A program made the position numbers and the translations under genes. From Lingula anatina (taxonomy: Eukaryota; Brachiopoda; Lingulata; Lingulida; Lingulidae), in contig NW_019776126.1 of the NCBI RefSeq assembly GCF_001039355.2, positions 1 through 64,000 of the forward strand: DNA of 64,000 bases, written 5' to 3'. Numbering within the stretch: position 1 is the first letter of the stretch; the number at the start of each line of letters is the position of its first letter. Under the pieces are notes generated by a model, which saw nothing but the letters and a program-made list of their open reading frames with translations, had not been told where the DNA came from and ran no database searches. Below are positions 1 to 12,160 of this stretch, one piece after another.

Positions 1-62
1 TGGCAATAATAATAATAATAACAAATAATAATAATAATATCTATATTAATAATAATAATAAT
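1..62. repeat. (AAT)n microsatellite
   Basis: The window opens in an imperfect AAT/TAA trinucleotide array. It may be a simple microsatellite or the ATT-type tail of a LINE or SINE, because other retroelement tails here (8440-8458, 45189-45203) end in the same trinucleotide. The left boundary is cut by the window edge. Confidence 0.85.
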
Positions 63-1469
63 GTGTTCCTAATTTCAATTTATCAAGTTAAACTAGTGGG
101 AAAGAAGTGGCAAAAAGTTTTACAAAAGGTAAGCGGCACTGCGGGAATAAAAACACTATGGAATGGCTAGCCATATCTGTTTAGTATACCAGTACTTCAG
201 ACAGTGCTACAGGCAAACACTGTAAATAACTCACCTCTCTCTAGGAGTTCACTGTTGATACTCTGAATAACATCACCAAAGTCATGTTGTGAATAATTCA
301 GTGACAACATTATAAATCCTGTATATCTTGCACAGCGTAATACTTGAAAAAGAGAAAATGTCGAGTGTTCTCAAAGTGTCGTCAACACATGGTCAGTGTT
401 CATCAGCCGCTATAAGGAAACTGCAATTTTTAAGTCGAAAGTACTTAAGTCAGGAAGTTACAGTGAAAATTCTTGTTAGAAAAATATACATCCTGTCCAT
501 GCATTTTGCCTTAAAATACTGACCTCATACTGGGCATAAGGCAACTTTTTCAGTAAGTACACAACACTCATATCTGAATATTGCTAAAGCACTAATTCAT
601 ACCATCCATCAGAATACCCCTGTGGATAAGAGTTCTCACTGTATATTGATGTATTTGTATCTATATGTTTTGTTTTCGCAGGAGTCTTAGGTACTTTCTC
701 TCATAAAAGACACCTTATAATCTAGGGAATGCTATCTGTGGTTTGTTATCTCATACTTGGCAATGAAAGGCTGCAAAAATTTAATCAGGCTGTCTTTGAG
801 CAAAACAGATTTGGCTGCGACTGATACTTAATCAAATATTTTCTGTTCCAGCAATCAATGTGTAGTTGTATGTCTTAGGCACAGAAACATTACAAAGTGT
901 CAGTGTACCACAGATGTCCCAAGTACAAGTCAGTGTGTGTCACTGGTTGCAATATAATTAAGTTTCATAAACCATATTCCAGCAGTTCAGATTTTGTATC
1001 TATCGAGCCTCATAATATCATGTAATAAGCACAGTTCAGTGCCCATATGAAAGGTATCTAGCATCCAATATATCTCTTATCACCAGCCTGTGAGTGTGTA
1101 CACAGTCCGAAGTAGGCACATACAGTCAGGAAGGGATTAGTACAACATCACCAATATGAATGGCTCTGGTAGTGCTGCACAGAATTTTGCCAGCCAGTGG
1201 ATGGATTTTACTTTTGGCTGTCTATATATATATGTAAAACAATGAGCTCCTGATGTGCACAGAGACAATGACATATGGATATTACACATCTTATAATGCC
1301 TCTCCATAACATTTATCCTCTATGGTATAGAGGCAGGAAAAATACACACAGATGCTCCATGTGCTTCTGTTTTCACATACAGACACACACACATGTGCCA
1401 GTATCATGTGCCCTGTATTTTGAATGCAATTGGTGCGTCTAGAAACCTGGTATTTCGTCCAATGCTGTG
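63..1469. other. 3'-flanking / intergenic sequence
   Basis: No coding exon, RNA gene or well-formed repeat is supported here. If the His-rich gene model at 1470-5832 is right, the part nearest 1470 is its 3' UTR. I see no canonical AATAAA on the minus strand close to the stop, so the transcript end is not located. Confidence 0.4.
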
Positions 1470-4400
1470 CTAACAAAGCTGAAATGTTCCTCTAAAACAA
1501 TCATACCAAAGAACAGCACCAATTCCGATGAGATGCAAAGTAATGCTAATTCCAATGAAAGAAAATAATTTTCTTGCTCAAAAACTGAAACCCACGTAAG
1601 CCTCGACTCATTCACCACCATTTTGTCTCCTCTCCATTTCATTCCCAGGACACCTCACAGAAATGTCATCTTAATCATGACAAATTCCTCCTGGAGTTTT
1701 CCGTTCAATAGATGACCATGGGTTACAAAAACCAAGGATATCATGAACGGCTGACAATAAAGAACTTCCCAGAAGAAAAACTGAACCAGCACATTTCCCA
1801 GCTGACTTTCTTAGCTGGCTAACAACCACACACAACTCTCACTATGCTTGCCTCTGTAAAGATCCTCCTATAGCTCAATCAATATGACTGTGCCTTATTA
1901 ATGTGAGACACTTCACGATGGATGATTAGGTCTGCATCTACAATTCTATGGGATATATTGTACTCAGGTAATTGCTTGATCAATTGTTCAGGAAAAATAT
2001 GTTGAAATGAAAAAAAATGAGGAAATGAAAAACAGTAGCTATATTCTCTCTCTTTTCTCTTATCACTTTTCAAACCCAAATTCATATTATCTTCCATTAT
2101 TTTGTCACAAAGACTGCCAACCTCAAAGTCATCAAATTGTAAAAATGAATAAAAACTATTCAACTAGTTGGCTGTTCTGGGGGTCACATAAACTGCTTAT
2201 TGGAAACAATATACATCAGATGCAGAGTCTGAAAAAGGGGAAAGCATTGGAAAACAGACAAAACATTGATTCATTTCATTCAAACCCTATATAAACATTA
2301 TTTTATGAATTTTTCTCTATGGAAATAGAATGGTTTCCATCAATGTTCACCATCTTCATGGAATGCAAGTCGACCATTATGAAATCTATGCAAAACAAGT
2401 ATATCTTTTCAAAACATCCCCTAAATATCTCAGTTTTTTTCACTAGTATATATAACTATCACTTAAGTTTCAGCAAGGTCCTAATATTATTTTTCTGGAA
2501 AATATCCTTCATTAATTTTACTCGGATTTCTTAAAAGCACCTGGACAAAAAAATCAATGGGTTTCTGAATAAACACATTAAACCAGTGTTTTACAATGCA
2601 AACAGCATTCTACTGACAAATTTCCCCAGACAAATGACAAGCCAACAGGCTATTTCCTGGTAAAATCCATGACAAGTAAAGCTATATGATAACCACAAAC
2701 ACACATACACGTAACACAATTCAACAGTTCTCAAAACCAAACTATTGTAAATCTTGCCTCAACATATACCAATAGCCAACTGATGCCTATCATAAACTTT
2801 GAAAAGACATCAACTTTACTGACTTTAACTTGAGCCTTCATATCAGAGCTCATGATGAATTTTAGCCATACATATGATTTCATTATATTTTTAAACCAAA
2901 GCCTACCTTTCCTGCTTGGAAAGCACCCAAAACAACTGACATTTCCATCCAGATCTGCATTCACAGGTACACGATTGACTTTTTTCTTGCTTTTTTTGTC
3001 GCCCTTTTTCTTATGATTGTCACCACGTACTTTGACCACCGTCCCATTGACTTTATCTTGTAATTTTGTCCCATGGGAGCGAGGTGAGTGGTGGCTATCA
3101 CCATGATGATGAGAATGTGAATGGTGTCCATGAGAATGATGGTCTCCTCCAGTACTGTGAGAAGACCCATGATGACCCCCATGGCCGTGATGGTGTCCGT
3201 CTGCTGGAATACTTGCGAAAGTATGACAATACATGTCTGCCTTGGGTGTGGGTTAAACTGTATATGGTCCTGTAAGCAGCAGTTTTCAGAACTCCCCTGT
3301 GACTTGATATGAATAATGTTTGTTTGCTGTGTCTTTTCCAGCACGAAGAACTAGTGCTTCTTACAAACAAAACACTGAACTAATGAATCAAAATACTGAA
3401 ATGTTGCCACTGTGTTGTGATAAAATTGCACAGGAGGATAGCCTAGAAGCTGTCACAGCCAGTTTGTAAGAAGCAGCATCACAGAACCAGACAACCGTAG
3501 CATGATGTTCTATCATACAGTTTCATAATATCTTATCCATGGGCTCTTCCTCACCACCCAGTGTGTAGTGTGCAGAATATAATCAACATTTCTTAGAACC
3601 AAGGATCTAGTTTCTAGACTGATAATAAAAGTGGAATTACTTTGTCTCTGTCTTTAAGTATCAAGTGTGGCAGTTTCAGTAGGAAAGTTCTCTTTGAGGC
3701 ACTTCAAGTTACAGAAGCATCATTGATTTATAGACTATAGTTTCAAATGTACAGTTTTCAATGTGTTGCATTATTTGTAGGCAAGAATGCTTTTCAAATA
3801 TTTTCTGGAAAAATGCATAGTCTCAGAGAAACACTACTAGGCTGCCATTACTTATAGAGATTCACACAAAACCCAAATGATAAATGTATTTCTATAGGTC
3901 ACCTGTTCATTGAAGGCTTCCCTTCAGTCTTTTAACATCAACAGTGATAAATGTGAAAGTACCACAAATTGTGCTTACTGTTAAATTGGCATGACCAGTG
4001 AGCTGAACAACTTCACATCACATCCAGATAAATTACATTATACACTTCCACGTACACAATGAAAAACTTGATGAAAAAAATTCTGAAGTACTATTTGCTA
4101 TTGCTTCTTAATGATCTCTTTCAAGGAATATCGAGCCCAGTATTGATGACAAAATTGTTTCCTGAGTATCCTAGACACAACTACATTAATCCAGGGGTCC
4201 TAATTCTTCCTGCAACATTGCTTTGTGAAGAGAATCCAATTACTTGTCATATGCTGTCATCCATTCATAATTGACATGCTCATCAAAATGAACTTGACTC
4301 CAAAAAAAGAAAACAATGAAATAATGCCAATCGTCATGTTTCTGGTTTCCACAGTAACAGCATATCGTTAACCCTAGCAGGTCTCATAAAACATTCAACG

Positions 4401-5832
4401 AACATACTCAGCAAATCATATTTTTGTTTAAAAAAAAAGCCACTTGCTATGTCTCATAATTTCCTCAGTGGACTGGAATACATCTGTAAGCACTTTCCAC
4501 ACACACATGGGATATCAAGTTTTTTCCAAATATAATAACCCAGGCTACCGAGTTTTCATCCAGGAGCTGAAGTGGCTCAGCTACAAGGTAGAGCATTTCA
4601 CTGGAAACTTAACAGCTATCAAATCAGATCCATACTAAAACTGGTGAATTATTCATTTGTTGAAATGTGAGCATACTTCTTATCTTATTGATATTCCTAC
4701 CAATCTATTGTATAAACTTGCCTTAGCATGTAGTCAACTGATGCCAATCAATAGGCAAAGAATGCTGAAAACAATGCTGCCTTATGCTTGGCGAACAAAG
4801 CATCAAACATTACGCAGACTTTTTAATGAACATGACAGAAAAAACATTGCTGTACATTCTCAAACTGTGTATTTACAACTGACCTATGCTGAAATATATT
4901 CATCAAATATTCTACAAAATGTCAATACAATGTGTAAGTATCATCCTATATAGTGACTTTAATATCTCAATGTCTTTTTGATACTACATGTTTAAACTAT
5001 TATTCCACATTTGACTCATCAGCGTTTCCCTAAAATAACATTTTTTCTACTCAGTCTAGAAACTAAAGATCACATCTAACACACTGTCACATTTCTTCTT
5101 CACAAAAGCACAACATACTGTATTCCTATCAGTAGGAAGATCCACACACAACTTAGTCTATTATCATCAATTAACTTGTATTCAAAGCACAGAAACAACA
5201 TAATAGCAGGATGTGTAGAAATCAATGCCCTGGTTTGCCCTAACTACAACCTATTAGACATAGCTGCTATGAAAAGGGAAAACACATTTGGTTCAATAAT
5301 GCTCACAAATACTACTGGTCCATTTACCAAATGCTAAAATGTTTTTTCATTCCGGTGTAATGATAAGTGTAAAAATATACCACGTTTATGAAGATAACAG
5401 CAACAGGGTATAATTACTCTCACAAAGTAAATGCAAGGTTTCAATGGGCAGGTGTTTGTGTGCATGATTGTTTGTGCGTTTGTTTTAAATTGACTATTTG
5501 CCAGCAGAAAAGACGTAGTTCCGGGAAATAATTTTATCTAGCTCTTGCCGATGGTAACCCATAGTCAGCTATACTCTATGAGACAATACTGATCAATCTC
5601 AGGGCGCAGGTGCAGCACGATACATATCCATATGGACCAATCCAATTTCTTTTATCTTCAAGCCTCCGTTAGGCGTAACGTTTGCTATTGGTGCATTGAA
5701 ACTTTGAAGTAAGGGGAAGCCATATTTCCATCGATCAACTACCAGGCGCTATAAGACCCCATTAATTAATCAATACTCGGTGCACCTCATTGTGCATTGC
5801 CGCTTACCTGAAGAATCTTCAAAGTCGGTCAT
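1470..5832 (-). CDS. His-rich, putatively tail-anchored small protein (unrecognised)
   Basis: Three-exon model, coding segments 5808-5832, 2907-3203 and 1470-1576, totalling 142 aa. Exon 1 begins ATGACCGAC and ends at TTCAG|GTAAGC. Exon 2 follows ACTTTCGCAAGTATTCCAG and ends AAAG|GTAGGC. Exon 3 follows a pyrimidine-rich TTTCAGTTTTTGAG acceptor. Phases match at both junctions. Residues about 12-53 are dominated by His with Gly and Ser. Residues 66-83 are Lys-rich, 98-103 read SCFGCF, and about 111-131 form one hydrophobic helix close to the C-terminus, ending in a terminal Cys. The layout (soluble His-rich head, basic linker, single C-terminal helix) suggests a tail-anchored membrane protein, and the His cluster could bind Zn, Cu or Ni; both are inference. 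I do not recognise the family. An alternative acceptor 8 nt upstream would give another C-terminus (stop at 1439). Exon 2 is the most secure part. Confidence 0.5.
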
Positions 5833-7857
5833 TCCTGATTCAGAAAACAAACATAAGGACCAATGAAAATGGGAAAATACTGAATGATAATGTTTGGAAT
5901 GTTGAAGTTTCACCCGCGTGTTTACATAGCTCTTTGGTATTTGGAGGTAAGAAGCAATTTAGTAATTGCCTTTCAGTTGAGACGGTGATTGTGCTTTACA
6001 ACNTGAGCAAAATGGTTTAGGAGCGATTTCTCAGCTTTGAAGATTGATAACATAGTCTAAACTTCAATACCCATATCTCATTCTGTAACTGTCAGATTGA
6101 CATGAAATTTGATGTGTCTCTGTTTCAGTATAATATCTAGTCGACTGAGTCTTGGTTTTTGGATTGACCTTTTATTTTTGAAGTTATTAATACTGAAATT
6201 GGAAGGTCCATATATATTTCGTAAAATTCACGTTTTATCAAAATAAAATAAAAAGCAAAAATAAAAAGAGAAAATCCTGACAGAGATCACTGGAGTTTGT
6301 GCTAACTTTTAGATAGCTATTTCAATCGTATTAATAGGGCTTTTTGTTTAAGAGAAATTCTTGATTAAAAAAAAGACAATTTTAGCCTCAAAACGCTGAT
6401 ATTACGTCACTCGTGTTACACTGTGACTACAAACTTTGAAAAATTGTTTGGCTTGCTAGATCTTATCTTTAAGTTAATAGGAAATTTCATTAGCTGCATT
6501 AGTTTTGGAGTTTTTCGTTAATATCCAAGATCCCTTAAGGATAAGCACACCTCCTCACATAACATTGTACAACACGATTTTAAGTTCTGAAGCAAAGATG
6601 TTTTAAAGCACTAATTGAGCACAGTGATTCCTGTTAAGTGGACATTGATGATATTTTTTCACATTTAAGTATTCGTCACATCCAAATTTAAATGACAAAA
6701 ATAAATAAAAATCCCAAAAGTCAAACTTTATTCAGAAACAGTTTTAGGTAGAACATGCAATTTCTTACTATATATATTGACATGTAATTGCATTATAAGC
6801 AAAATATTAACCTTAATAAAAAACACTAAAATATTACAAAGTACAAAAAGTAAGTAATGAATTATTTTATCACATACTATTTTGGTAGAAGCTTTGATAT
6901 AAATCATCACATTCAAATAATCTAAAAACACCAGTATAAAAAAAATTGTTGCACATATATGAACATTTACATTTTCATCTAATTTGCACAATCTGTCGTA
7001 CAATTCATTAATTCTACTAAAATTCATCTTCATTCTAACAATTAATAACAGATACAGCAATGCTTTTACATATAACCACAAATGTATTGGCCATACATTT
7101 TAGATAACTGAATTTTTTCAGTGGTACTCCTTAAAAGCCATCATAACTGGAAGCTCAGAGGTGTGGAACTGCATCCTGAGCATGTACCTTGACAGTGGTA
7201 ACCTATAGCCTAAACCCTATCTTTTCAATTTGTTCATTTATCTATACACTCTTTTATTAGGGTTTTCAATAAATTTGTATACTGGCATCCAATTTAAAAA
7301 TGTAACGGTGTAAATAGATTTTTTAAAATTTTCTATTGGTTGTCAACTGTACCTGAGATTAATTGCCATGCTGTCCAGGTTTAGGCAAGGCCAAAAACAT
7401 ATCACAGATATCTTAAATAATTTCTCAGATACATGCATACAAAATACAATGACATTTGCAAGACTAGGTGTTGAAGCTCAAGGGTGACCTTCAAATAATA
7501 CCCATAAAATTTAAGCTTACATGAGTTTATAGTTTCTGTGTACAATATCAGTGTGGTTGACACCAAAGCACCTTGACACTGTTCCTGCAAAAGCAGATGT
7601 GAAGTAAACAATTTTCAATTCACAGCACTGAAACATTTCAGTGCCAAAATACATTTACCCAATACTGTGTGATATCATAGAGAAAAAACACATTACTAAA
7701 TAATTATAAATTCCACTTGATACAAACCATAAGTTCATCCTTACTTTCCGTGCCTGAAACATAATTCAGTTTAGACCTACAAGTATGCCATGTTTGTCCC
7801 AGTATCATTTGAAATAGATTGCAGTGATGACAAACATTGTATTTGGACCTGTATACC
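5833..7857. other. Intergenic region, upstream of the His-rich gene
   Basis: AT-rich sequence with no supported exon. The plus-strand open frame at 5790-6020 overlaps the proposed exon 1 on the other strand and lacks coding features. Position 6003 is a single undetermined base. The promoter of the minus-strand His-rich gene would lie just above 5832, where a CCAAT pentamer occurs near 5860. Nothing else is recognised. Confidence 0.4.
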
Positions 7858-8165
7858 GACCGGATGGCCTTGTGGTTAGAGTGTCCGACTCCTAAGCGGG
7901 AGAACGTGGGTTCAAACCCGTCCGGGGACATGCCAGTCCTTTATAAACAGTACCTGCCGTCGCCCCGCTTGGCACTCAGCACTAAGGGGTTGAAGCATTG
8001 GTGAAATGATACGTTGGTTAGCTCAGAGCGCCTAATATGGCTGCCAGGCTGTATCCTCCCCAGGGAGGTGAGAGCGACTATAGAGTGCAACAGGGCCAAA
8101 AAATGACCAGCTTTATCAGATTTAAAATAAATTTCATTAAAAAAATTAATAAATATAAAGTATAT
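7858..8165 (+). mobile_element. tRNA-derived SINE
   Basis: The 5' part resembles a tRNA. It has a pol III A box at about 7865-7875 (TGGCCTTGTGG), an anticodon-like loop CTCCTAA, and a B box at about 7909-7919 (GGTTCAAACCC). The acceptor stem halves pair only partly (GACCGGA against TCCGGGG), so this is a degenerate SINE head rather than a working tRNA. The tRNA-unrelated body after 7930 includes CCTCCCCAGGGAGG near 8055. That arrangement matches SINEs with a conserved central domain common in marine invertebrates; the exact superfamily was not checked. The 3' limit is approximate, as the palindrome begins immediately after. Confidence 0.6.
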
Positions 8166-8385
8166 GGCTTCATTCACATGCAATGTCTATTTTCTAAATT
8201 CTATTTTCTATTCGCGGTATGTCTTATGATCACGGTCTGTGCCCTGAATATCCCGCGGCGTAATTACTGAAACATTTCAGTGCCAAATATCCCGCGGCGT
8301 AATTACGTAGGCGGGATATTCAGAGCACAGACCGTGATCATAAGATAGCGCGAGTAGAAAATAGACATTCCATGTGAATGAAGCC
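8166..8385. repeat. Large imperfect palindrome (foldback/MITE-like)
   Basis: The left arm, starting GGCTTCATTCACATG, is repeated inverted at the right, ending CATGTGAATGAAGCC. Internal blocks also pair: AATGTCTATTTTCTA with TAGAAAATAGACATT, and TTATGATCACGGTCTGTG with CACAGACCGTGATCATAA. The centre holds two copies of AATATCCCGCGGCGTAATTA, the second being half of a smaller palindrome around GTAATTAC. It resembles a foldback DNA element or an inverted-duplication scar. Confidence 0.75.
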
Positions 8386-8458
8386 TATATATATATATAT
8401 ATGTATAACTTCAACCTTCGGGTTGCAATATCTCAATAAAGATTATTATTATTATTAC
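8386..8458 (+). repeat. Retroelement-like 3' tail with TA and ATT repeats
   Basis: A TA run (8386-8402) is followed by AACCTTCGGGTT, a perfect small hairpin, then CAATAAAGATT running into an ATT array. A poly(A)-signal-like hexamer followed by short tandem repeats is typical of 3' ends of LINEs and the SINEs they mobilise. No coding part remains. Confidence 0.5.
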
Positions 8459-8483
8459 ACGACTCCTGTCTGGCAACTAATTC

Positions 8484-11400
8484 TTAAACATGTAGAACTC
8501 TTTGGTCTTTCTCAAAGTCCACAGTATCACAGCCTGCCTCTATCAGTAAGTCATTGATTGCCACTTGGTCTGCCGAGTTACCATCAAGGTGTGAAAAGTG
8601 TACAGTTGAACCTTAAAATAAAAAGAAAGACACAAAGCTAAATACAAATTTACATCTGAATATAAAAGTGACATAAACTGTCATTGAAGAGAAATGATAA
8701 CTGACAACAGAAAATGACAAAATTCTCTTGCATTTCAAAATGAAGATACAAACAAACATAAACATAAATGTGCATAATACACATACACAAGATTTAAACC
8801 TATCATATGAAGAGCATAGCAGAGTTTTATATCTCACTGAAAAATAAATTTACTTTAATTCTCAACATCATTCCAAAACAGTGCAAGCTTCAAACATTTC
8901 CTGGGACATTTTTGAAGAGTTGCAGATATTATCAAACCGCTTACCTGGCCCGAGGATGAATGTGGCTCCCATCTGACTGGGATCCCCCTGCCATTCATTG
9001 GGAAATTGCATAGCACGCCATGTGCTCTTTAGTATTCCACTTAAAGCATTAGACTTGATATGTTTGTTTACCACTAGAATGCAACAAATGACACAATGGT
9101 ACAAATATATACATATAATACTGTTTTCAGTATGTTTCCATCAACGATTTACCAGAAAGATTGCCAAGACCTTGGAAAACTAATCTTTATTTTACCAACA
9201 CAAAAATAGGACAAAACTACCAAGAGGAGGTGGCACATTATTGTTATGAATCAACTTATTTGTAAAACCAGATAATATGAGATAATATCGTTTATATCTT
9301 TTTTCAACTAAAATATTGAAATAAATCTCTTCAGTGGAATCCTACCCTTTCTGGTATGATTGGCTTCGCACTTGCATTTGAGACACTTGTAAATGTTCCT
9401 ATCTGGATCACAATACATGTCATACTGGTAACCTGTTTCTTGTTTGAAATGCTACAAAGCAATAAAGGCATTAAAATGTAATTGATTATATTTACTTTTA
9501 TCCTCACTCTTACCTGTATTTTTTTCAAGATATAGCATTTTTAGTCACTCACAAAAATATATTTACTTTTTGCTATCAATCAAATTCACTTTGCAAAAGA
9601 TCTAGTCAACGTTTTCATGTTCTACTAGCTAAAATTGTTTTGAATAATGTTATTTATTTGTTTGAATTTAATAAGTAATTCCCACATTGGACTAAACAGG
9701 CAGATGTGAAAATCCACAAATTTATCAAAGGTAAGCATAGCATGTCTTCCAATATGCTCTCATCTTAAAAAGTTCTGTTCAATGTAAAATTTGTTAAGAA
9801 GTCTATTCTGTGCTGCATAATCATAATTTCTACACAAAGGTAAACTCAAACCGACTAGCCATAGTATGCGCATGTGTATGAAGATACAATTTGCCACTCA
9901 CCTTGATAAATTTCCATGGTGCACATCCTATTACCACAAGTTTGACATTCTTATCCTGTTGAAACAAACAACGATTAATTTGCTGGCAAGTGTATTCAGT
10001 TTTTTCTTTTTTCTTTTATTAGAAACCCAAGATTAAATTGTTTTCTAATTTAAAAAAATACAGAATTTATGTCAAGTCAAAGTAACTTGCATCTCATGTT
10101 GATAGTGATCTCTCTGAGGCCATTCAGAACAGATGATCATCAGACAAACTGATCTAACGACTAAACATGGCCGACTGAACTTCAAAGCAGCACCACTTAA
10201 TCCCCTGATGGTCTCCCCGCCTCCACACGCGCCATTAAACAGATTAAATCTCATTTCCGAGGTTTAATTGCAAGGCCCCTGCAGCAATGGCACATGTGGA
10301 GGAGGGGAGACCATCAAGGAATTAGTTGGCACTGCCTTTAATGTGAGTCAGCCATATTTAGTCCGCAGATCCGTTAGTCTGCAGATCAACCCGTTTTGAA
10401 GAGGCTCTATGAAGCACTAAATATGTCCACATCAACTCTAATCTAAGTTAAACAAATTGGACTGTAGTTTTGTCTTCAACCTACCTTTAAAGTATTCAGG
10501 GGTATCTTGGCTAAGTCTGAAAAAAAAAAAAAAACAATAGTAATAAATGTTATAAAGACTTTTTTGTGGGTCTAGTATATCACCTGAGATCAGTGAAAGC
10601 ACACAATTGGACTGCTAAACTATACATCATATAATACAATCAGGTGAATACATAGAGACACTTATCAGAGACTTTTATTAAAAGTTTTAAATTGTATACA
10701 AGTAATTCTGTTGTCTGGTGTTATCAAATGTTGACTTTCTGTCTGGGTTAGTTGCTTGCAATTGCATTTATGAGCTTTCTTGATTAAACTATATAACATA
10801 TGACTCGTAGAGAAGGCCTCTTTTCATGAATAAGCTAAGTTGTAAGTATCTCTGGGCTTACTACAGTATTATAATTTTTAAAAAAATCCTACAGGTAATC
10901 AAATCAGTTTCAGGTAAACAGATAAAATATTTAACTACAAGGGGTGCTTACCTTCCACATATTCTTTGCACATGTAACACAAAAAGTGCTGAAATGGAGA
11001 GGTATTTTGTATCATTAATTGAAAAAACTCTGGGTGCATAGGATTTCTGGGTTAGCCAAATAAAAAGAGAAATTAATTTCTGTCCTGAACATGACACACT
11101 TATAAATTTATAGTTATAAAATACTGACTGTTGGTCTTATGTAGAATTATAAAGGTCATACTAGGTGGTCTCACATTTTAGATTCATCAAATGATTAAGC
11201 TGGCAGCCAAAGCATTCTATCAATATTAACCTGCATATCTGCTCTTAGTTACCATTCCCATAGGCCATAAACTTACAACAGAGTTTCATAAAATATGAAA
11301 AAGACCACCCAGTATATTTGAAATAAAACAAAAAAATAATATGGTTTTGTTATCATAGAGTGAGCTAGCTGAGGGTGACAACGGATATTGTTGCATAGCG

Positions 11401-12160
11401 AAGGGGATGGAGACCAGTGGCGGTGATGACAGGGATACAGACAATGGAAATAATATACATGGAAAAATTACATAAATAGCATGCACAAACAAAGTATATT
11501 AGATAGGCATAATTATCAACATAAAACAATACAAAACTATCTCAATTCCATAAAGGTAGAAATATTACCTCCAAAAATAAATAATTTACAGGGGTTTAAG
11601 GCCCTGCATTCAGGACTAGCTATTGGGTAAGGATTAAGTAAGGTCACTTTATTGCAGTATGATAGTGTACTAGTATCCCCCCCNNNNNNNNNNNNNNNNN
11701 NNNNNNNNCCCCCCCCCCCCCCCCCCATAAAAACGAACACACATACACATGCGTACACAATATAACTGTGATATATTTTTTAACTTTTAATAATGAACTT
11801 TTGTGGTGACTTTGAGTAATGTCCCCGCTACTTATATTAATAGGTAAGCTGATGACAGACTTGTGTCTCATGTAAACTCTGAATGATGAAGCCTAGGATG
11901 AAACCAAACTACACTGTATGTAGCAACACCCAAACAAACAAATACAAAGCCGAACAAAACGTTTAGCTTACCCGAGCAAATACTACAATGGTTTTCTGGT
12001 TTGCATATGTATCTCCAAACCTAATTTTGTTTCCCATTTGGTCAAAAACATGCAAATTTTCAACTTCTTCAAATGATAACTCAATTTCTGGGTTCTCACT
12101 TCGAGATATTTTCAAATTCGGGACAGACTTAAGATCTGTCGGTTCTGTCTCTGTGGCCAT
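8484..12160 (-). CDS. PRXL2C: Peroxiredoxin-like 2C (AhpC/TSA thioredoxin-fold protein)
   Basis: Complete 224-aa protein in 7 exons: 11972-12160, 10952-10988, 10485-10516, 9902-9955, 9346-9451, 8945-9073, 8484-8611. Every junction is GT/AG and the joined length (675 nt) is in frame. The reading matches the PRXL2C/AAED1 family: KTIVVFAR, then HFLCYMCKEYVEDLAKIP carrying a CxxC (C67, C70), a VKLVVIG strand, DPDRNIYKC, HIKSNALSGILKS, QGDPSQMGATFILGPG, and a C-terminus ending VLHV as in vertebrate proteins. Human AAED1 is about the same length. Family knowledge: thioredoxin-like fold with a CxxC at the usual peroxiredoxin active-site position, presumed cytosolic; the physiological substrate is unclear. 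It lies head-to-head with ovoA. Intron 1 holds a poly-C assembly gap; the intron between exons 3 and 4 holds a foldback element. Confidence 0.95.
10116..10407. mobile_element. Inverted-repeat MITE, family B copy 1
   Basis: Two arms of roughly 120 bp face each other around a centre near 10240-10270. GATGGTCTCCCCGCCTCCAC on the left is mirrored by GTGGAGGAGGGGAGACCATC on the right, and CATGGCCGACTGAAC by GTGAGTCAGCCATA. The outer ends GAGGCCATTCAGAAC and GTTTTGAAGAGGCTC also pair imperfectly. It lies in a PRXL2C intron and shares arm sequence (GATCTGCAGACTAAC) with 18375-18580. Confidence 0.75.
11673..11726. repeat. Poly-C tract interrupted by a 25-N gap
   Basis: C runs flank 25 undetermined bases (11684-11708) in PRXL2C intron 1. 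This is probably one long C/G homopolymer that could not be sequenced through, so its true length is unknown. It lies far from the splice sites. Confidence 0.9.

Noticed and set aside
2961..3344. Alternative minus-strand frames over the His-rich exon
   Set aside because: The repetitive codons leave several frames open; only one has matching splice phases at both ends.
6728..7081. Minus-strand ORF of 117 aa rich in Ile, Leu and Tyr
   Set aside because: Composition reflects AT-rich non-coding DNA; hydrophobic-looking frames of this kind are expected by chance.
7858..7929. Functional tRNA gene, possibly Arg-CCT
   Set aside because: The A and B boxes and an anticodon-like loop are present, but the acceptor and D stems have mismatches and a long non-tRNA body follows, as in a SINE.
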